NCBI RefSeq assembly: GCF_002752635.1
Contig: NZ_AYTW01000061.1
Span: 27,652 to 91,651 of the forward strand
From: Mesotoga sp. Brook.08.105.5.1
GTDB lineage: Bacteria; Thermotogota; Thermotogae; Petrotogales; Kosmotogaceae
Direction of reading: 5' to 3'
DNA: 64,000 nt
Position numbers and translations under genes: made by a program. Positions 36,143 through 45,769 of this stretch are shown one piece after another; positions within the stretch are counted from its first letter, which is position 1, and every line of letters begins with the position of its first letter. A model generated the notes under the pieces. It saw nothing but the letters and a program-made list of their open reading frames with translations. It made no database searches and was not told the DNA's origin.

Positions 36143-36698
36143 GATAGGCATCTTCGGAGGTTCTTTCGACCCGGTTCATATGGGACATGTGGCTGTAGCG
36201 ACCCGGGCGATCGAGAAACTACGGCTTGAGAAGCTTTATGTTATTCCAGCGTACATTCCTCCTCACAAAGTTTCCAGTACGGTTGCACCATACGACCTGA
36301 GAAGATCTTGGCTCAAGAAGGTTTTCTGTGAAGTCGAGCAAGCGTGTGTGTCTGATTATGAAAGAGAAAGGGGAGGAATCTCTTATTCACTCTTCACGGT
36401 CAGGCACTTCGCAGAGGTTCACGGCTGCAAACCGTTTCTCGTTATCGGCGAGGACAGCTTAGTTACTCTGGAGAGTTGGTATGAATACAAAGCTCTACTG
36501 AACGAAGCGACAATAGTGGTTTATCCGAGAAGTGAAGGCAGTGTGGACTTGCCCTCCGTCGAGAAAGTTGTCTGGCTGGACGCACCTCGTTTCGACTTAT
36601 CGTCGACTGAGATTCGGAAGAAGATTGTGGAAGGCAAGTCGATTGAAGGGTTGGTTCCCGATTCAATACTGGACGAGGTAACGACTTACTATGGATAA
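36111..36698 (+). CDS. nadD: Nicotinate-nucleotide adenylyltransferase
   Basis: NadD converts nicotinate mononucleotide to deamido-NAD. The 195-residue protein has KIGIFGGSFDPVHMGHVAV (nucleotide-binding HxGH) near the start and the closing DLSSTEIRKKI of the ISSTxIR motif. Three starts are possible inside the obg end (36111, 36114, 36126); none has a good ribosome site, so translation is probably coupled to obg. The shortest puts KIGIFGGSFDP nearest the usual position. The obg-nadD order is shared with Firmicutes (obg, then nadD nearby). Confidence 0.92.
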   Translation: MMTKNMCSKIKIGIFGGSFDPVHMGHVAVATRAIEKLRLEKLYVIPAYIPPHKVSSTVAPYDLRRSWLKKVFCEVEQACVSDYERERGGISYSLFTVRHFAEVHGCKPFLVIGEDSLVTLESWYEYKALLNEATIVVYPRSEGSVDLPSVEKVVWLDAPRFDLSSTEIRKKIVEGKSIEGLVPDSILDEVTTYYG

Positions 36699-37632
36699 GC
36701 AAATCGGGCTCTCTCCCATGGCTGGATATACAGATGAGGTAATGAGGCAGCTTTCGCTCGAATGTGGAGCGGATTTTGTTTTCAGTGAGATGATTAGCGT
36801 AGAAGGTGTCCTAAGGGGATCGGGAAAAACAGACGAGATAATCCCGTCAGCCCCTACGAGAATACAGCTCTTTGGTTCATGCGTATCGAGAATGGCGAAG
36901 GCAGCCGCCCGGCTTAACGGCATAGCGACCTGGATCGATATTAACGCCGGCTGTCCTGTAAGAAAAGTAACGAGAAGAGGGGCAGGGAGCGCCTTGCTAA
37001 GAACACCTGAAAAAATCGCTGAGATGATTGTCGCCCTGAAAGAGACGGTCGATATTCCTGTTTCAGTCAAGATAAGACTCGGCATCGAAAACATCGAAAC
37101 GGAAGAGATCATCTACCCGATATTGAAAGCAAAACCCAAAGCGGTCTTCATTCACGGCAGAACCGTATCGCAAGGCTATTCGGGGGCAGCGAATTGGGAA
37201 GAGATCGAGCGTATCACCCAGATTCTTCATTCGGAAGGCATTCTCTCTTACGGTTCTGGCGATATGTATAGCCCTGAGGCGATCGCAAGGGCTTTGAGAC
37301 AGTATTCGGTAGATGGCGTTGTCGTTGCGAGAGGAGCGATCGGCAATCCCTGGATCTTCAGACAGGCGAGAGACCTCATTGAGTTTGGCTCATACGATAA
37401 TCTCACGCTTCCCGAAAGACTCAATTACTTTCTTATACACTTCGGAAGGCTTGCCGAGGCGGTTGGTGAAGAACAAGCCGTCAGAGATCTTAGGAAATCA
37501 TTTGCCGGTTACACACGGAACATAAGGCATGCATCGAATCTCAGAAGTGAATACATGAAGTGCAACTCTCTCTCAGAAGTCAAGGAACTTTTCAGAAATT
37601 ACATTCCAGAGCGGCAACTTTCCAAATATTGA
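36691..37632 (+). CDS. tRNA-dihydrouridine synthase
   Basis: The 313-residue FMN enzyme reduces uridines in the D loop of tRNA. Signature parts are SPMAGYTDEVMRQL at the start, DINAGCPVRKVTRRGAGSALL with the catalytic Cys (about residue 92), VKIRLG, FIHGRTVSQGYSGAANW (about 150), and DGVVVARGAIGNPWIF (about 207). Closest in pattern to the DusB group. It overlaps nadD by 8 bases, completing the obg-nadD-dus unit. Confidence 0.9.
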   Translation: MDKQIGLSPMAGYTDEVMRQLSLECGADFVFSEMISVEGVLRGSGKTDEIIPSAPTRIQLFGSCVSRMAKAAARLNGIATWIDINAGCPVRKVTRRGAGSALLRTPEKIAEMIVALKETVDIPVSVKIRLGIENIETEEIIYPILKAKPKAVFIHGRTVSQGYSGAANWEEIERITQILHSEGILSYGSGDMYSPEAIARALRQYSVDGVVVARGAIGNPWIFRQARDLIEFGSYDNLTLPERLNYFLIHFGRLAEAVGEEQAVRDLRKSFAGYTRNIRHASNLRSEYMKCNSLSEVKELFRNYIPERQLSKY

Positions 37633-38090
37633 CTCCTTATTCAAGAAATTCAAATGCTTATTGTGTTTCAAGATCCGCTTAGCACGGCAGGCTTCCCGCT
37701 TGCAAAGTCGGGATAAGGAGAATTTCACGAGGCAGTGAAGGTTTTCGCCTATGATGCGGCCAGTTGCCCGGGAAGATGAATTCAAGGCATTGATGTTGCG
37801 TTGAGTTCTAGAAATGGCGATACTCACTTACTGTCCGTTTTGAGAAAGCGAGAAGAGCTCGGCGGTGAATACGGGTTGGCTGGAATGCGGCCCAAAGTCA
37901 TCTGTGCTCTGTATGCGATCTCCTGATAAAGGACTCCCTTGTTCTTAAGCAGCTGTTGTTAGTTTCTCGCTTCTAAACTTCAGCTCGGCTACTAGCATTT
38001 CGTTTCCTCGGGTTATCTAATCGATCTCTCACAGCTGATCGTATGCCGAACATCTTCCGAAAGAGTGTTAGTTGTCGAACACAAGCTTTA
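37633..38090. other. Intergenic stretch without a recognised gene
   Basis: It separates the plus-strand obg unit from the minus-strand liv operon. Both units should end here, but no strong terminator hairpin stands out. Short open frames have no ribosome sites or family signals. A GTGTTAGTTGTCGAACAC imperfect dyad at about 38066-38082 might serve livF termination. Confidence 0.5.
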
Positions 38091-38795
38091 CTAACCTCCA
38101 AGGTATGATTTTTTCACAAGGTCGTTGTTAAGCAGTTCCTCTCCTTTCCCTTCAAGGACGACCCGCCCCGTTTCAAGTACGTAGGCATAATCGGCCAGCT
38201 TCAGTGCACCGAGGGCATTCTGCTCGATCAGGAGAATCGTCTTACCCTCTTCGTGAACTTTTCGAATTACCTTGAATACTTCGCCGACTATTACTGGAGC
38301 GAGTCCAAGCGATGGCTCATCGAGCATAAGAAGATCCGGTCTAGACATCAGCGCCCTGCCTATGGCAAGCATCTGCTGCTCACCACCCGAGAGAGTTCCG
38401 CCCTTTTGATCCTTTCTCTCTCTCAGTATTGGAAAGAGAGTGTTCACCCATTCAAGATCCCTTTCGATTCCTTCAGAGTCTTTTCTTAGAAATGCCCCAA
38501 GCATAAGGTTCTCGATCACCGTGAGGTTCGGAAAGATTCTTCTTCCCTCAGGGACCAGAGTCATTCCTGCCCTCACGATTTCATTTGTGGACTTGTTTGT
38601 AATACTCCTTGACTTGAAGACTATCTCGCCATCTTTCACTTTCTTGAGGCCGCAGATGCTTCTCAGAGTTGTCGATTTTCCGGCCCCGTTCGCACCGATA
38701 AGCGCGACGATCTTCCCTTCCTCAACGTTGAAAGAGATTCCCTTCAGAGCATGGATGCCTCCGTAATACACGTTTAAGTTCTCTACCCTAAGCAT
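38091..38795 (-). CDS. livF: Branched-chain amino-acid ABC transporter ATPase LivF
   Basis: The 234-residue ATPase has Walker A GANGAGKST (about residue 36), signature LSGGEQQML (about 133) and Walker B LLMLDEPSLGLAP (about 156), with the LivF-typical VYYGGIHALKGISF start. The ATG at 38795 overlaps the end of livG. It energises uptake of Leu/Ile/Val or related amino acids together with LivG. Confidence 0.92.
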   Translation of the reverse strand: MLRVENLNVYYGGIHALKGISFNVEEGKIVALIGANGAGKSTTLRSICGLKKVKDGEIVFKSRSITNKSTNEIVRAGMTLVPEGRRIFPNLTVIENLMLGAFLRKDSEGIERDLEWVNTLFPILRERKDQKGGTLSGGEQQMLAIGRALMSRPDLLMLDEPSLGLAPVIVGEVFKVIRKVHEEGKTILLIEQNALGALKLADYAYVLETGRVVLEGKGEELLNNDLVKKSYLGG

Positions 38796-39561
38796 ACAAA
38801 TCACCCGTTCCGAGATAGGCGGTTATTACATCAGGATTGTTCTGAATTTCCTCTGGAAGTCCCTTTGCGATTGTGACGCCGTGATCAAGGACGATAATCC
38901 GCTCGCATATGGTCATGACAAGGCTCATGTCGTGTTCAATCAACAGAATCGTCTGCTGAAAGTCCTTTCGAATTCTAAGGATCAGAGCCGCCAGGGCAAG
39001 CGTCTCTTCCGGGTTCATCCCCGCGGCCGGCTCGTCCAGCAATAACACTCTCGGTTGCGTCGCTAGAGCTCTGGCAATTTCGAGTTTTCTCTGAAGGCCG
39101 TAGGGAAGAGATCCGGCCAGGTCTCGCTCATACTTGTCTAGGCCAAGTGTCTTGAGCAGGGCTCTTGCCTTGCCGCGCATCTGCACTTCTTCACTCCTGT
39201 ATCCCGGCAGCCCAAAGACGGCAGAAATAACAGAGGACTTCAGGCGCAGGTGGCAGGCCGTAAGCACATTCTCCAGAACTGTCAGCTCTCCGAAGAGGCG
39301 GATGTTTTGGAATGTTCTAGCGATACCGGCTGCGGTGATTCTATCTGTCTTCATTCCGGTGATGTCTTTTCCGTCGAGGAGAATCCTGCCTTCGCTTACG
39401 TAATATGTATTTGTTATTAGATTGAACACAGTTGTCTTGCCGGCTCCATTAGGTCCTATAAGTCCTACCAGCTCTCCCTCCTGAAGATCGAGATTGAAAT
39501 CCGAGACCGCAGTGAGTCCGCCGAATCTCTTAGTTACTTGTTCAAGTTTAAGCAGACTCAT
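38788..39561 (-). CDS. livG: Branched-chain amino-acid ABC transporter ATPase LivG
   Basis: The 257-residue ATPase has LEQVTKRFGGLTAVSDF at the start, Walker A GPNGAGKTTVF, the LivG hallmark AGIARTFQNIRLF, signature LPYGLQRKLEIARALA and Walker B VLLLDEPAAGMNPEE. The ATG at 39561 is 7 bases after GGGAGG and lies 14 bases inside the livM end, so the longer frame is dropped. Confidence 0.93.
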   Translation of the reverse strand: MSLLKLEQVTKRFGGLTAVSDFNLDLQEGELVGLIGPNGAGKTTVFNLITNTYYVSEGRILLDGKDITGMKTDRITAAGIARTFQNIRLFGELTVLENVLTACHLRLKSSVISAVFGLPGYRSEEVQMRGKARALLKTLGLDKYERDLAGSLPYGLQRKLEIARALATQPRVLLLDEPAAGMNPEETLALAALILRIRKDFQQTILLIEHDMSLVMTICERIIVLDHGVTIAKGLPEEIQNNPDVITAYLGTGDLYA

Positions 39562-40603
39562 CTGCATTCCTCCCTCTTGATCTGAATATCCATTCCCATG
39601 TGAACTCTTTGTGGCCAAAAAGGCCTCTTCTGAAGAAGATCACAGTAATTACGAGGATCAGAGCAAAGATCAGCATCCTCATGCCGGAAATCCCGGGTAT
39701 CGTGAAGCCAAATATCGTCATGGGCGATTCCACGAACCTGAGCAGTTCCATCAAGAAGGCAACCGAAATGCCCATCACAACACTTCCGGTTATGCTTCCA
39801 AGCCCTCCTAGAAGGACAATCATAACAATTTGAAAGGTCAAGGAGATGTTGAAAGAATTCGGATCGATTGTCATCAGCAGACTGCCGAGTAGTCCGCCTC
39901 CAATTCCAGCGAAGAAAGCGCCGATGACAAAGGCCATAGTTTTGTGTTTGAAGAGATTCACTCCCATTGCTTCCGCCGCAACTTCATCCTCTCTTATTGA
40001 CTTCAGCGCTCGACCGTAGCTACTGTCCACCAGCTTCTTTATGAAGAAGATCGTGAACAATGCCCAACCCCAGCTCCAGTAAAGATTTGTATAGGTGGGA
40101 AGTCCTTTCAGGCCCAGTGGTCCGTTAGTAACACTCTGGAGGTTGTTGAGTATTACGCGAATTATCTCTGCAAAGCCATAGGTTACTATGGCAAGATAAT
40201 CTCCTCCGACTCGAAGGCACGGAGCTCCAACAGCGAAGCCCGCAATGGCCGCAACAGCACCGCCAACAAGTAGTGCAAAGAAGAAGGGAATCTCTATTTC
40301 GCTTAACGGCCATATTATCGGTTGTATGAAGAAGTTCATTGCCTTTAGAGATGGCGACATGTACAGTAATGCCGAGGCGTATGCGCCAAGAGCCATGAAA
40401 CCCGCGTGGCCCAAAGAGAACTGACCGGTAAAGCCGTTTATAAGGTTGAGACTGACTCCCAGTATCACGTAGATAGCCGCAACATTCAAGATTCTCTTGA
40501 TGAAAGCATCGATATAGTTCTCGGCAAGCCAGAGCAACATAATGAAGATCAGAAGACTAACTATGGTTAAGACCAACTTCATTCTGCGATCCATATAACT
40601 CAC
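39548..40603 (-). CDS. livM: Branched-chain amino-acid ABC transporter permease LivM
   Basis: The 351-residue permease has about 8-9 hydrophobic segments and the LivM signature SLNLINGFTGQFSLGHAGFMALGAY (about residue 50-75) and GRALKSIREDEVAAEAMGVN (about 205), the coupling loop for the ATPases. It overlaps livH by 4 bases and livG by 14. Confidence 0.92.
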   Translation of the reverse strand: MSYMDRRMKLVLTIVSLLIFIMLLWLAENYIDAFIKRILNVAAIYVILGVSLNLINGFTGQFSLGHAGFMALGAYASALLYMSPSLKAMNFFIQPIIWPLSEIEIPFFFALLVGGAVAAIAGFAVGAPCLRVGGDYLAIVTYGFAEIIRVILNNLQSVTNGPLGLKGLPTYTNLYWSWGWALFTIFFIKKLVDSSYGRALKSIREDEVAAEAMGVNLFKHKTMAFVIGAFFAGIGGGLLGSLLMTIDPNSFNISLTFQIVMIVLLGGLGSITGSVVMGISVAFLMELLRFVESPMTIFGFTIPGISGMRMLIFALILVITVIFFRRGLFGHKEFTWEWIFRSRGRNADESA

Positions 40604-41487
40604 CTACTTGTCTTCTCGCCGAACAAACCCGTTGGCTTCACAAGAAGAATCATGACGAGAAGAACGAAGATTATAGCGTCTCTGTAACCTGCCGCCTCGG
40701 GGAAAAAGGCGACCAGCAGAATCGTAACCATGCCAAGCATTAATCCACCGACAAGAGCACCCACAATACTTCCAATTCCTCCGATTATCGCTGCAGTGAA
40801 GGCCCTCCAGCCAGGGAAGACTCCCATGAAAGGCCATATCTGTGGGTATCTGAGAGCCCAGAGAATTGCACTAAGTGCCGCGAGTGCCGAACCTATCGCA
40901 AATGTGAATGCGATTGTTCTGTCTACGTTTATTCCCATTAGCTTGGCTGTCTCGAAGTCTACAGATAGGGCTCTCATAGCCAATCCCATTTTCGTACGCT
41001 TGACCAGAAATGTTAGCAGAAGGAGTACTACTATTGAAACCACAATAGTAGTTATGGTTATCGCCTGAATTCTGACTCCACCAATAATGAATGTCCTGGT
41101 CAGTGATGGAGGCACATAGAAGGCCTTCTGCCTTCCGCCGAAGACAACCGTGGCAATGTTCTGGAGAAGAAAGGACATACCTATTGCAGCACAGAGCGAT
41201 GAGATTCTTGGTGCGTCTCTCAATGGTCTATATGCAACACGCTCTATCCCGACTCCCAGCAAGATAGTCGCGATTATACCGAACAGAACCGCCAGCCACC
41301 AGGGCATCATGAACAAAGTGAAGCCGTAGAAGACAAAGAAGGTAGCCATCATGAATACATCTCCGTGAGCAAAGTTAACGAGCTTGACTACTCCATAGAC
41401 GAGAGTGTAGCCGATAGCTATAAGTCCGAATATGAAACCCAATGAGATTCCGTTAACAAGGTGCTGCAAAAAAACGCTAGAGCTCAT
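40600..41487 (-). CDS. livH: Branched-chain amino-acid ABC transporter permease LivH
   Basis: The 295-residue permease shows the LivH start LQHLVNGISLGFIFGLIAIGYTLVYGVVKLVNFAHGDV, the coupling loop TKMGLAMRALSVDFETAKLMGINVDRT and about eight membrane segments. It follows livJ after a hairpin at 41526-41549. It forms the pore with LivM. Confidence 0.92.
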   Translation of the reverse strand: MSSSVFLQHLVNGISLGFIFGLIAIGYTLVYGVVKLVNFAHGDVFMMATFFVFYGFTLFMMPWWLAVLFGIIATILLGVGIERVAYRPLRDAPRISSLCAAIGMSFLLQNIATVVFGGRQKAFYVPPSLTRTFIIGGVRIQAITITTIVVSIVVLLLLTFLVKRTKMGLAMRALSVDFETAKLMGINVDRTIAFTFAIGSALAALSAILWALRYPQIWPFMGVFPGWRAFTAAIIGGIGSIVGALVGGLMLGMVTILLVAFFPEAAGYRDAIIFVLLVMILLVKPTGLFGEKTSR

Positions 41488-41525
41488 CCTGCCACCACCT
41501 TTAGCTTAGCTGCCGCCCTTAGTAA

Positions 41526-41549
41526 GGACGCAGGCATTGGCCTGCGTCC
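41526..41549 (-). terminator. Attenuating hairpin between livJ and livH
   Basis: GGACGCAGGC and GCCTGCGTCC form a perfect 10-bp stem around a 4-base loop, with only a short U run after it on the minus strand. Placed between the binding-protein gene and the membrane genes, it likely lowers downstream expression or protects the livJ transcript end. Confidence 0.65.
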
Positions 41550-41589
41550 GATACCTCCGATACCTGGAAAATCAATGTCTTGGCCTCAT

Positions 41590-42717
41590 CTATTGGACTG
41601 GTTTTACAACACTTACAAACTTGAAGACTCCATCCTCGACTTTTCTAACAATCGCATCCTTAACCGCGTCGCCGTTCTCGTCTATTGTTATGTACCCCGT
41701 CACTCCTTCGAAATTCACAGTTGCGCTCAGAGCGTTCTTAATATCCTCAGGAACAGCCGAATTCGCCCTGATAATAGCGTCTACAGCCAGCATGAACGCA
41801 TCGTATCCCAGAGCGGAAAAGGCGCTCGGTTCGACTCCGTACTTGGCCTTGAAAGCTTCTATGAACTCGGCGGCTTTTGGCGTCGGTGCTACTGCTACGT
41901 CGAAGTGTGTGCTGAAGTAGCTGCCTTCGACGGCTGCACCGCCGACCTGCAGGAATTCGGGGACTTCCCAAGTATCGCCGCCCAAGAACTGAGACTCAAT
42001 TCCCAGTTCACGAGCCTGCTTAATGATGAGCGCCGCCTCTCCATAAGAAGCAGCAGGTATGAAGATTACATCTGGGTTTTTACCCTGGGCGTATGCCAGT
42101 TGAGCAGTGAAGTCCTGGTCACCCGTCTGATAAGAGATGACACCGCTGATCGATTTGTTGTCTCCAGTAAGTGCCTTGAAGGAATTCTGGAAGTAGTGCG
42201 AGAGTCCAACCGAATAGTCTGAAGCGATGTCCTGAATGATCACAGCCGTCTTCGCGTTGAGTTCATCAACAGCGAATTTCGCCATTACGCTTCCCTGGAA
42301 TGGGTCAATGAAACAGACCCTAAAAACATAAGGCTTCCCTAAAGTTACCAGCGGGTTGGTCGGTGAACATCCTATCATCGGTACCTTTGCAGCATTTGCC
42401 ACTTCACTGCCGGGTATTGCAACGGCACTTCCGTAGCTCCCGATGATAACCGATGCCTTGTTGAACTGGATCAGCCTTGAGACGGCGTTTGATGCTTCTA
42501 CCTTTTCACTCTTGTTGTCGACAAGAACCAGCTCGATCGGTCGGCCAAGAACTTCTTTTACCTGCTCGGCGGCGAGAGTAACGCCTTCCATGGTAAGCTG
42601 GCCTCCGGCCGCGTAAGGCCCGGTCATAGGTTCGAAGACGCCAATAACGATCGGGTCAACTGCAAACAAAACAAATCCCAGAAGCAGAACTACGGCTAGA
42701 ACGAGAATTTTCTTCAC
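41590..42717 (-). CDS. livJ: Branched-chain amino-acid ABC transporter substrate-binding protein
   Basis: The exported 375-residue binding protein (signal peptide VKKILVLAVVLLLGFVLFAV) has the type-I periplasmic fold of Leu/Ile/Val-binding proteins: IVIGVFEPMTGPYAAGGQLTMEG, VSRLIQFNKASVIIGSYGSA and DFTAQLAYAQGKNPDVIFIPA. The GTG at 42717 is 6-7 bases after GGAGGTGAG; the frame's first codon lies in that ribosome site. It heads livJHMGF. Substrate could be another aliphatic amino acid. Confidence 0.9.
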   Translation of the reverse strand: MKKILVLAVVLLLGFVLFAVDPIVIGVFEPMTGPYAAGGQLTMEGVTLAAEQVKEVLGRPIELVLVDNKSEKVEASNAVSRLIQFNKASVIIGSYGSAVAIPGSEVANAAKVPMIGCSPTNPLVTLGKPYVFRVCFIDPFQGSVMAKFAVDELNAKTAVIIQDIASDYSVGLSHYFQNSFKALTGDNKSISGVISYQTGDQDFTAQLAYAQGKNPDVIFIPAASYGEAALIIKQARELGIESQFLGGDTWEVPEFLQVGGAAVEGSYFSTHFDVAVAPTPKAAEFIEAFKAKYGVEPSAFSALGYDAFMLAVDAIIRANSAVPEDIKNALSATVNFEGVTGYITIDENGDAVKDAIVRKVEDGVFKFVSVVKPVQ

Positions 42718-43432
42718 TTGCCTCACCTCCACAATTATGATCGTCTATAGCCGAAGCTACCCCAGAATAATCGATAGTTACTCAAAGCACAGCTTAAGCA
42801 TTAACATATTAGACTTGTCAACTATGCAGAATGAGAGCAACAAATGGGTGCGAATCAAGACTGCAGCAGTGGGCTTCATCACAAACCGGTACCCGATCAC
42901 TAACTCAGGACAGAGTAGGGCATGTAATACTCATTAAGATTAAAATAAAACATAACACTGCACTACTCGAAATGATAATACCATGTGAAGTAATAATGGC
43001 CTCTTCTCAAAAAACGCCATTATTGGTCAATTGGAGCGAAGAAACCTGATAATCGGTTTCTATCTATCTGGAAACCAAAGACAAGCAGTCACAGATCACT
43101 AACGTTTTTGTTATGAATCGAGTAAGATAAAGAATTGGGAGAGATTGTTCCGTACTCTTTTTTTGAAGACTGCCGGCAAATAGTTTCAACAGTCCCTGAA
43201 CAGAGTTCACTATGATAATGATCGGTCTATTGTCCTTTGTGTTTTTGTCCGGCCTCTTCATCTGGAAGCCATGTTCTCTCATGTTTTCTATTCGGTACGC
43301 TATAAGAAGGATTAAACAAGTCGAGCGCCGTCAACATCATCAATTGGTTATAGATGACCGGCGGTGAGTTTTCTGAAACCCAAACCTTAACTTACAATTG
43401 GAATGTAGAGTAATAAATGAAAGGGGGGAATT
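42718..43432. other. Intergenic stretch between livJ and tdh
   Basis: A 9-bp inverted repeat AATAATGGC/GCCATTATT lies at about 42992-43025. A 51-codon plus-strand frame at 43212-43367 (MIMIGLLSFVFLSGLFIWKP, hydrophobic start, basic end) lacks a ribosome site and is not called a gene. Promoters for livJ and tdh must be here, but no good -35/-10 pair stands out. Confidence 0.5.
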
Positions 43433-44482
43433 TTGTTGGAATCGGATACTATGGTTGCAATATTGAAGGAAAGGCGGGAGCCGGGCCTGACGCTGAAAAG
43501 GGTTCCGGTCCCGCGTGAACTCGGTCCGCACGACGTACTTGTGAAGGTCAAGCGAGCTTCCATTTGCGGGACCGATCTTCATATTTACGACTGGGACAAA
43601 TGGTCGCAGGAGAGAATCAGGCCGCCTCAGATAGGAGGTCATGAATTTACCGGAGAGGTCGTAGACATTGGCGGAGAGGTCTCATCAGTTTCTGTCGGGG
43701 ATTCTGTAGTCTCGGAAACCCATATTCCTTGCCAGAAATGTCTTCAGTGCAAGACCGGGAAGATGCATATCTGTAAAGACATGGAGATCCTCGGTGTTCA
43801 TAGAGATGGGGTATTCGCAGAATATGTTAGGGTACCGGAAGTGGTTTTGTGGAAAGTCGATCCTTCGATTCCTCTGGAGTATGCATCGATTATGGAACCA
43901 TTTGGAAACGCAATCCACACTGCGCTGGTAACGGATCTCACTGGAAAGAATGTCTTGATCACCGGTGCCGGACCGATAGGCGTTATGGCAGTTGCAGTGG
44001 CGAAAGTTTCCGGAGCGGCACAGGTTATTGTGACGGAGATAAAAGAGTTTAGAAAGGGCCTGGCAAGAAAGATGGGAGCGGACACAATCATCGATCCCAC
44101 AAAGGAAGACGTCCCTTCGAGAGTCAGGACGATAACCGAAGAAAACGGAGCAGATGTTTTTCTGGAGATGTCCGGCAATTCAACCGCCTTTGAGCAGGGA
44201 CTTCGAAGTCTTACGAACGGAGGCGTTGTCTCGCTGCTAGGGGTCTTTCCAGGTGATGTGTCATTTGATATAAACGGCCTGTTCACTTTCAAGGGCTTAA
44301 CTATGTACGGCATAACAGGAAGAAAGATGTTTGAGACCTGGCAGGTGGCGACTCAATTGCTCAAGAACAAGAGGATCGACCTTTCTCCGGTTGTCACACA
44401 TATTCTTCCGGCCGAGAGATTCGAAGAGGGATTCGACGCGATGAAGAAGGGAGTTTCTGGAAAAGTTGTCCTCGAATTCTGA
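43433..44482 (+). CDS. tdh: L-threonine 3-dehydrogenase
   Basis: The 349-residue zinc alcohol-dehydrogenase-family enzyme oxidises L-threonine to 2-amino-3-ketobutyrate with NAD. Motifs: catalytic zinc ASICGTDLHIYDWDKW (about residue 40) and GGHEFTGEV, structural zinc CQKCLQCKTGKMHIC (about 98-112), TDH-typical EPFGNAIHTAL, and Rossmann GAGPIGVMAV (about 175). It starts at TTG, 43433 or 43436, with AGGGGGG seven bases before the latter. It is 22 bases upstream of kbl, which uses its product. Confidence 0.95.
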   Translation: MLESDTMVAILKERREPGLTLKRVPVPRELGPHDVLVKVKRASICGTDLHIYDWDKWSQERIRPPQIGGHEFTGEVVDIGGEVSSVSVGDSVVSETHIPCQKCLQCKTGKMHICKDMEILGVHRDGVFAEYVRVPEVVLWKVDPSIPLEYASIMEPFGNAIHTALVTDLTGKNVLITGAGPIGVMAVAVAKVSGAAQVIVTEIKEFRKGLARKMGADTIIDPTKEDVPSRVRTITEENGADVFLEMSGNSTAFEQGLRSLTNGGVVSLLGVFPGDVSFDINGLFTFKGLTMYGITGRKMFETWQVATQLLKNKRIDLSPVVTHILPAERFEEGFDAMKKGVSGKVVLEF

Positions 44483-44504
44483 TTGGTTTTACGGAGGTGT
44501 TTAG

Positions 44505-45689
44505 ATGTTTGACTTTAATGTACTCAAGCAGGAGATGGAAGAGCTAGAAGAAAAGGGTTTGCTGGTGAAGATCAGAACACTGGAATCTCCCCAGGGCGCC
44601 TGGCTGAATATCGAGGGGAAAAAGGTCCTCAACATGTGCTCAAACAACTATCTCGGGCTATGTTTTGATGAAGAGCTTAAGGAAGCCGCGATCGACGGTG
44701 TCAGAAAATGGGGTGTCGGGCCTGGAGCTGTAAGGTCGATCGCCGGGACACTTCAATTGCACAATGTCCTTGAAAAGGAGCTTGCGGCTTTCAAGAGAGT
44801 TGAATCTACACTAGTCGTCCAATCCGGTTTCAATGCAAACCAGGCGGTGATTGCCCCGATCGTATCCGAAGAAGATGCGATTCTCTCTGACGAACTTAAC
44901 CACGCCAGCATAATCGATGGAGTAAGGCTTGCAAAGGCCAAAAGATATGTATGGAAACATAAAGATGTAAATGATCTGGAGACTCAACTGAAAAAGGCCG
45001 AGTCCGATGGGGCAAGGAGAAAGCTAGTAATAACTGACGGCGTCTTTTCGATGGACGGTGATCTTGCTCCGCTGCCTGCAATCGTCGAAAAGACGAACAA
45101 ATACGGTGCGATTCTGATGGTTGACGATGCTCACGGCGAAGGCGTCCTTGGGAGCCACGGGAGAGGAATAGTCGACCACTTCGGATTGCATGAAAGCGTG
45201 GATATTGAAGTCGGAACTCTTTCTAAGGCCTTTGGTATAGTCGGAGGATTCGTTGCTGGCAAGAAGACTCTGATCGATTACCTGAAGCAGAAGGCGCGCC
45301 CGTTTCTCTTCAGTTCATCCCTCTCTCCGGCCGAAACCGCTGCGGCAATAGCGGCCGTCAGGAAACTCTCTTCATCCGATGAGTTGGTCAGGACTCTCTG
45401 GAATAACGCGGATTACTTCAAGGACCAGCTGAAAGCGTTGGGGTTTGATACGGGTCATACCGAGACACCCATAACTCCTGTGATGCTCTACGATGCGAAG
45501 CTTTCCGCAGCGTTTTCCAGGAGGCTCTTTGAAGAAGGGATATTCGCAAGTTCTATCGGTTTTCCTACTGTCCCGAAAGGAAAGGCAAGAATAAGAGTCA
45601 TGATAAGTGCCGCTCACTCAAGAAAGGATCTCGATTTTGCGGTTTCAAAGTTCGAGATGATCGGGAAGGAACTCGCTGTCATAAAGTAA
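44505..45689 (+). CDS. kbl: Glycine C-acetyltransferase (2-amino-3-ketobutyrate CoA ligase)
   Basis: The 394-residue PLP enzyme splits 2-amino-3-ketobutyrate with CoA into glycine and acetyl-CoA. Motifs of the alpha-oxoamine synthase family: [34 protein letters not shown] (about 70), [11 protein letters not shown] (about 205) and the PLP lysine in [13 protein letters not shown] (about 243). GGAGGTG precedes the ATG. With tdh it forms a threonine-to-glycine route that yields acetyl-CoA and NADH and can feed one-carbon metabolism. Confidence 0.95.
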   Translation: MFDFNVLKQEMEELEEKGLLVKIRTLESPQGAWLNIEGKKVLNMCSNNYLGLCFDEELKEAAIDGVRKWGVGPGAVRSIAGTLQLHNVLEKELAAFKRVESTLVVQSGFNANQAVIAPIVSEEDAILSDELNHASIIDGVRLAKAKRYVWKHKDVNDLETQLKKAESDGARRKLVITDGVFSMDGDLAPLPAIVEKTNKYGAILMVDDAHGEGVLGSHGRGIVDHFGLHESVDIEVGTLSKAFGIVGGFVAGKKTLIDYLKQKARPFLFSSSLSPAETAAAIAAVRKLSSSDELVRTLWNNADYFKDQLKALGFDTGHTETPITPVMLYDAKLSAAFSRRLFEEGIFASSIGFPTVPKGKARIRVMISAAHSRKDLDFAVSKFEMIGKELAVIK

Positions 45690-45728
45690 GAACCTTTCCT
45701 TCACCGAAACTGAATATAATGGTCTTGT

Positions 45729-45756
45729 TGCGGCGGCGGATGCCGCTGCTTTTCGT
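45729..45756 (+). terminator. Terminator after tdh-kbl
   Basis: GCGGCGGC-GGAT-GCCGCTGC forms an 8-bp stem followed by TTTTCG. It lies directly before the antiporter ribosome site, so it may also limit antiporter expression. Confidence 0.6.
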
Positions 45757-45769
45757 GGAGGTGTGGCCG

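Noticed and set aside
43212-43367. 51-codon frame with hydrophobic start before tdh
   Set aside because: No ribosome site and no recognisable family; kept only as a note in the intergenic entry.
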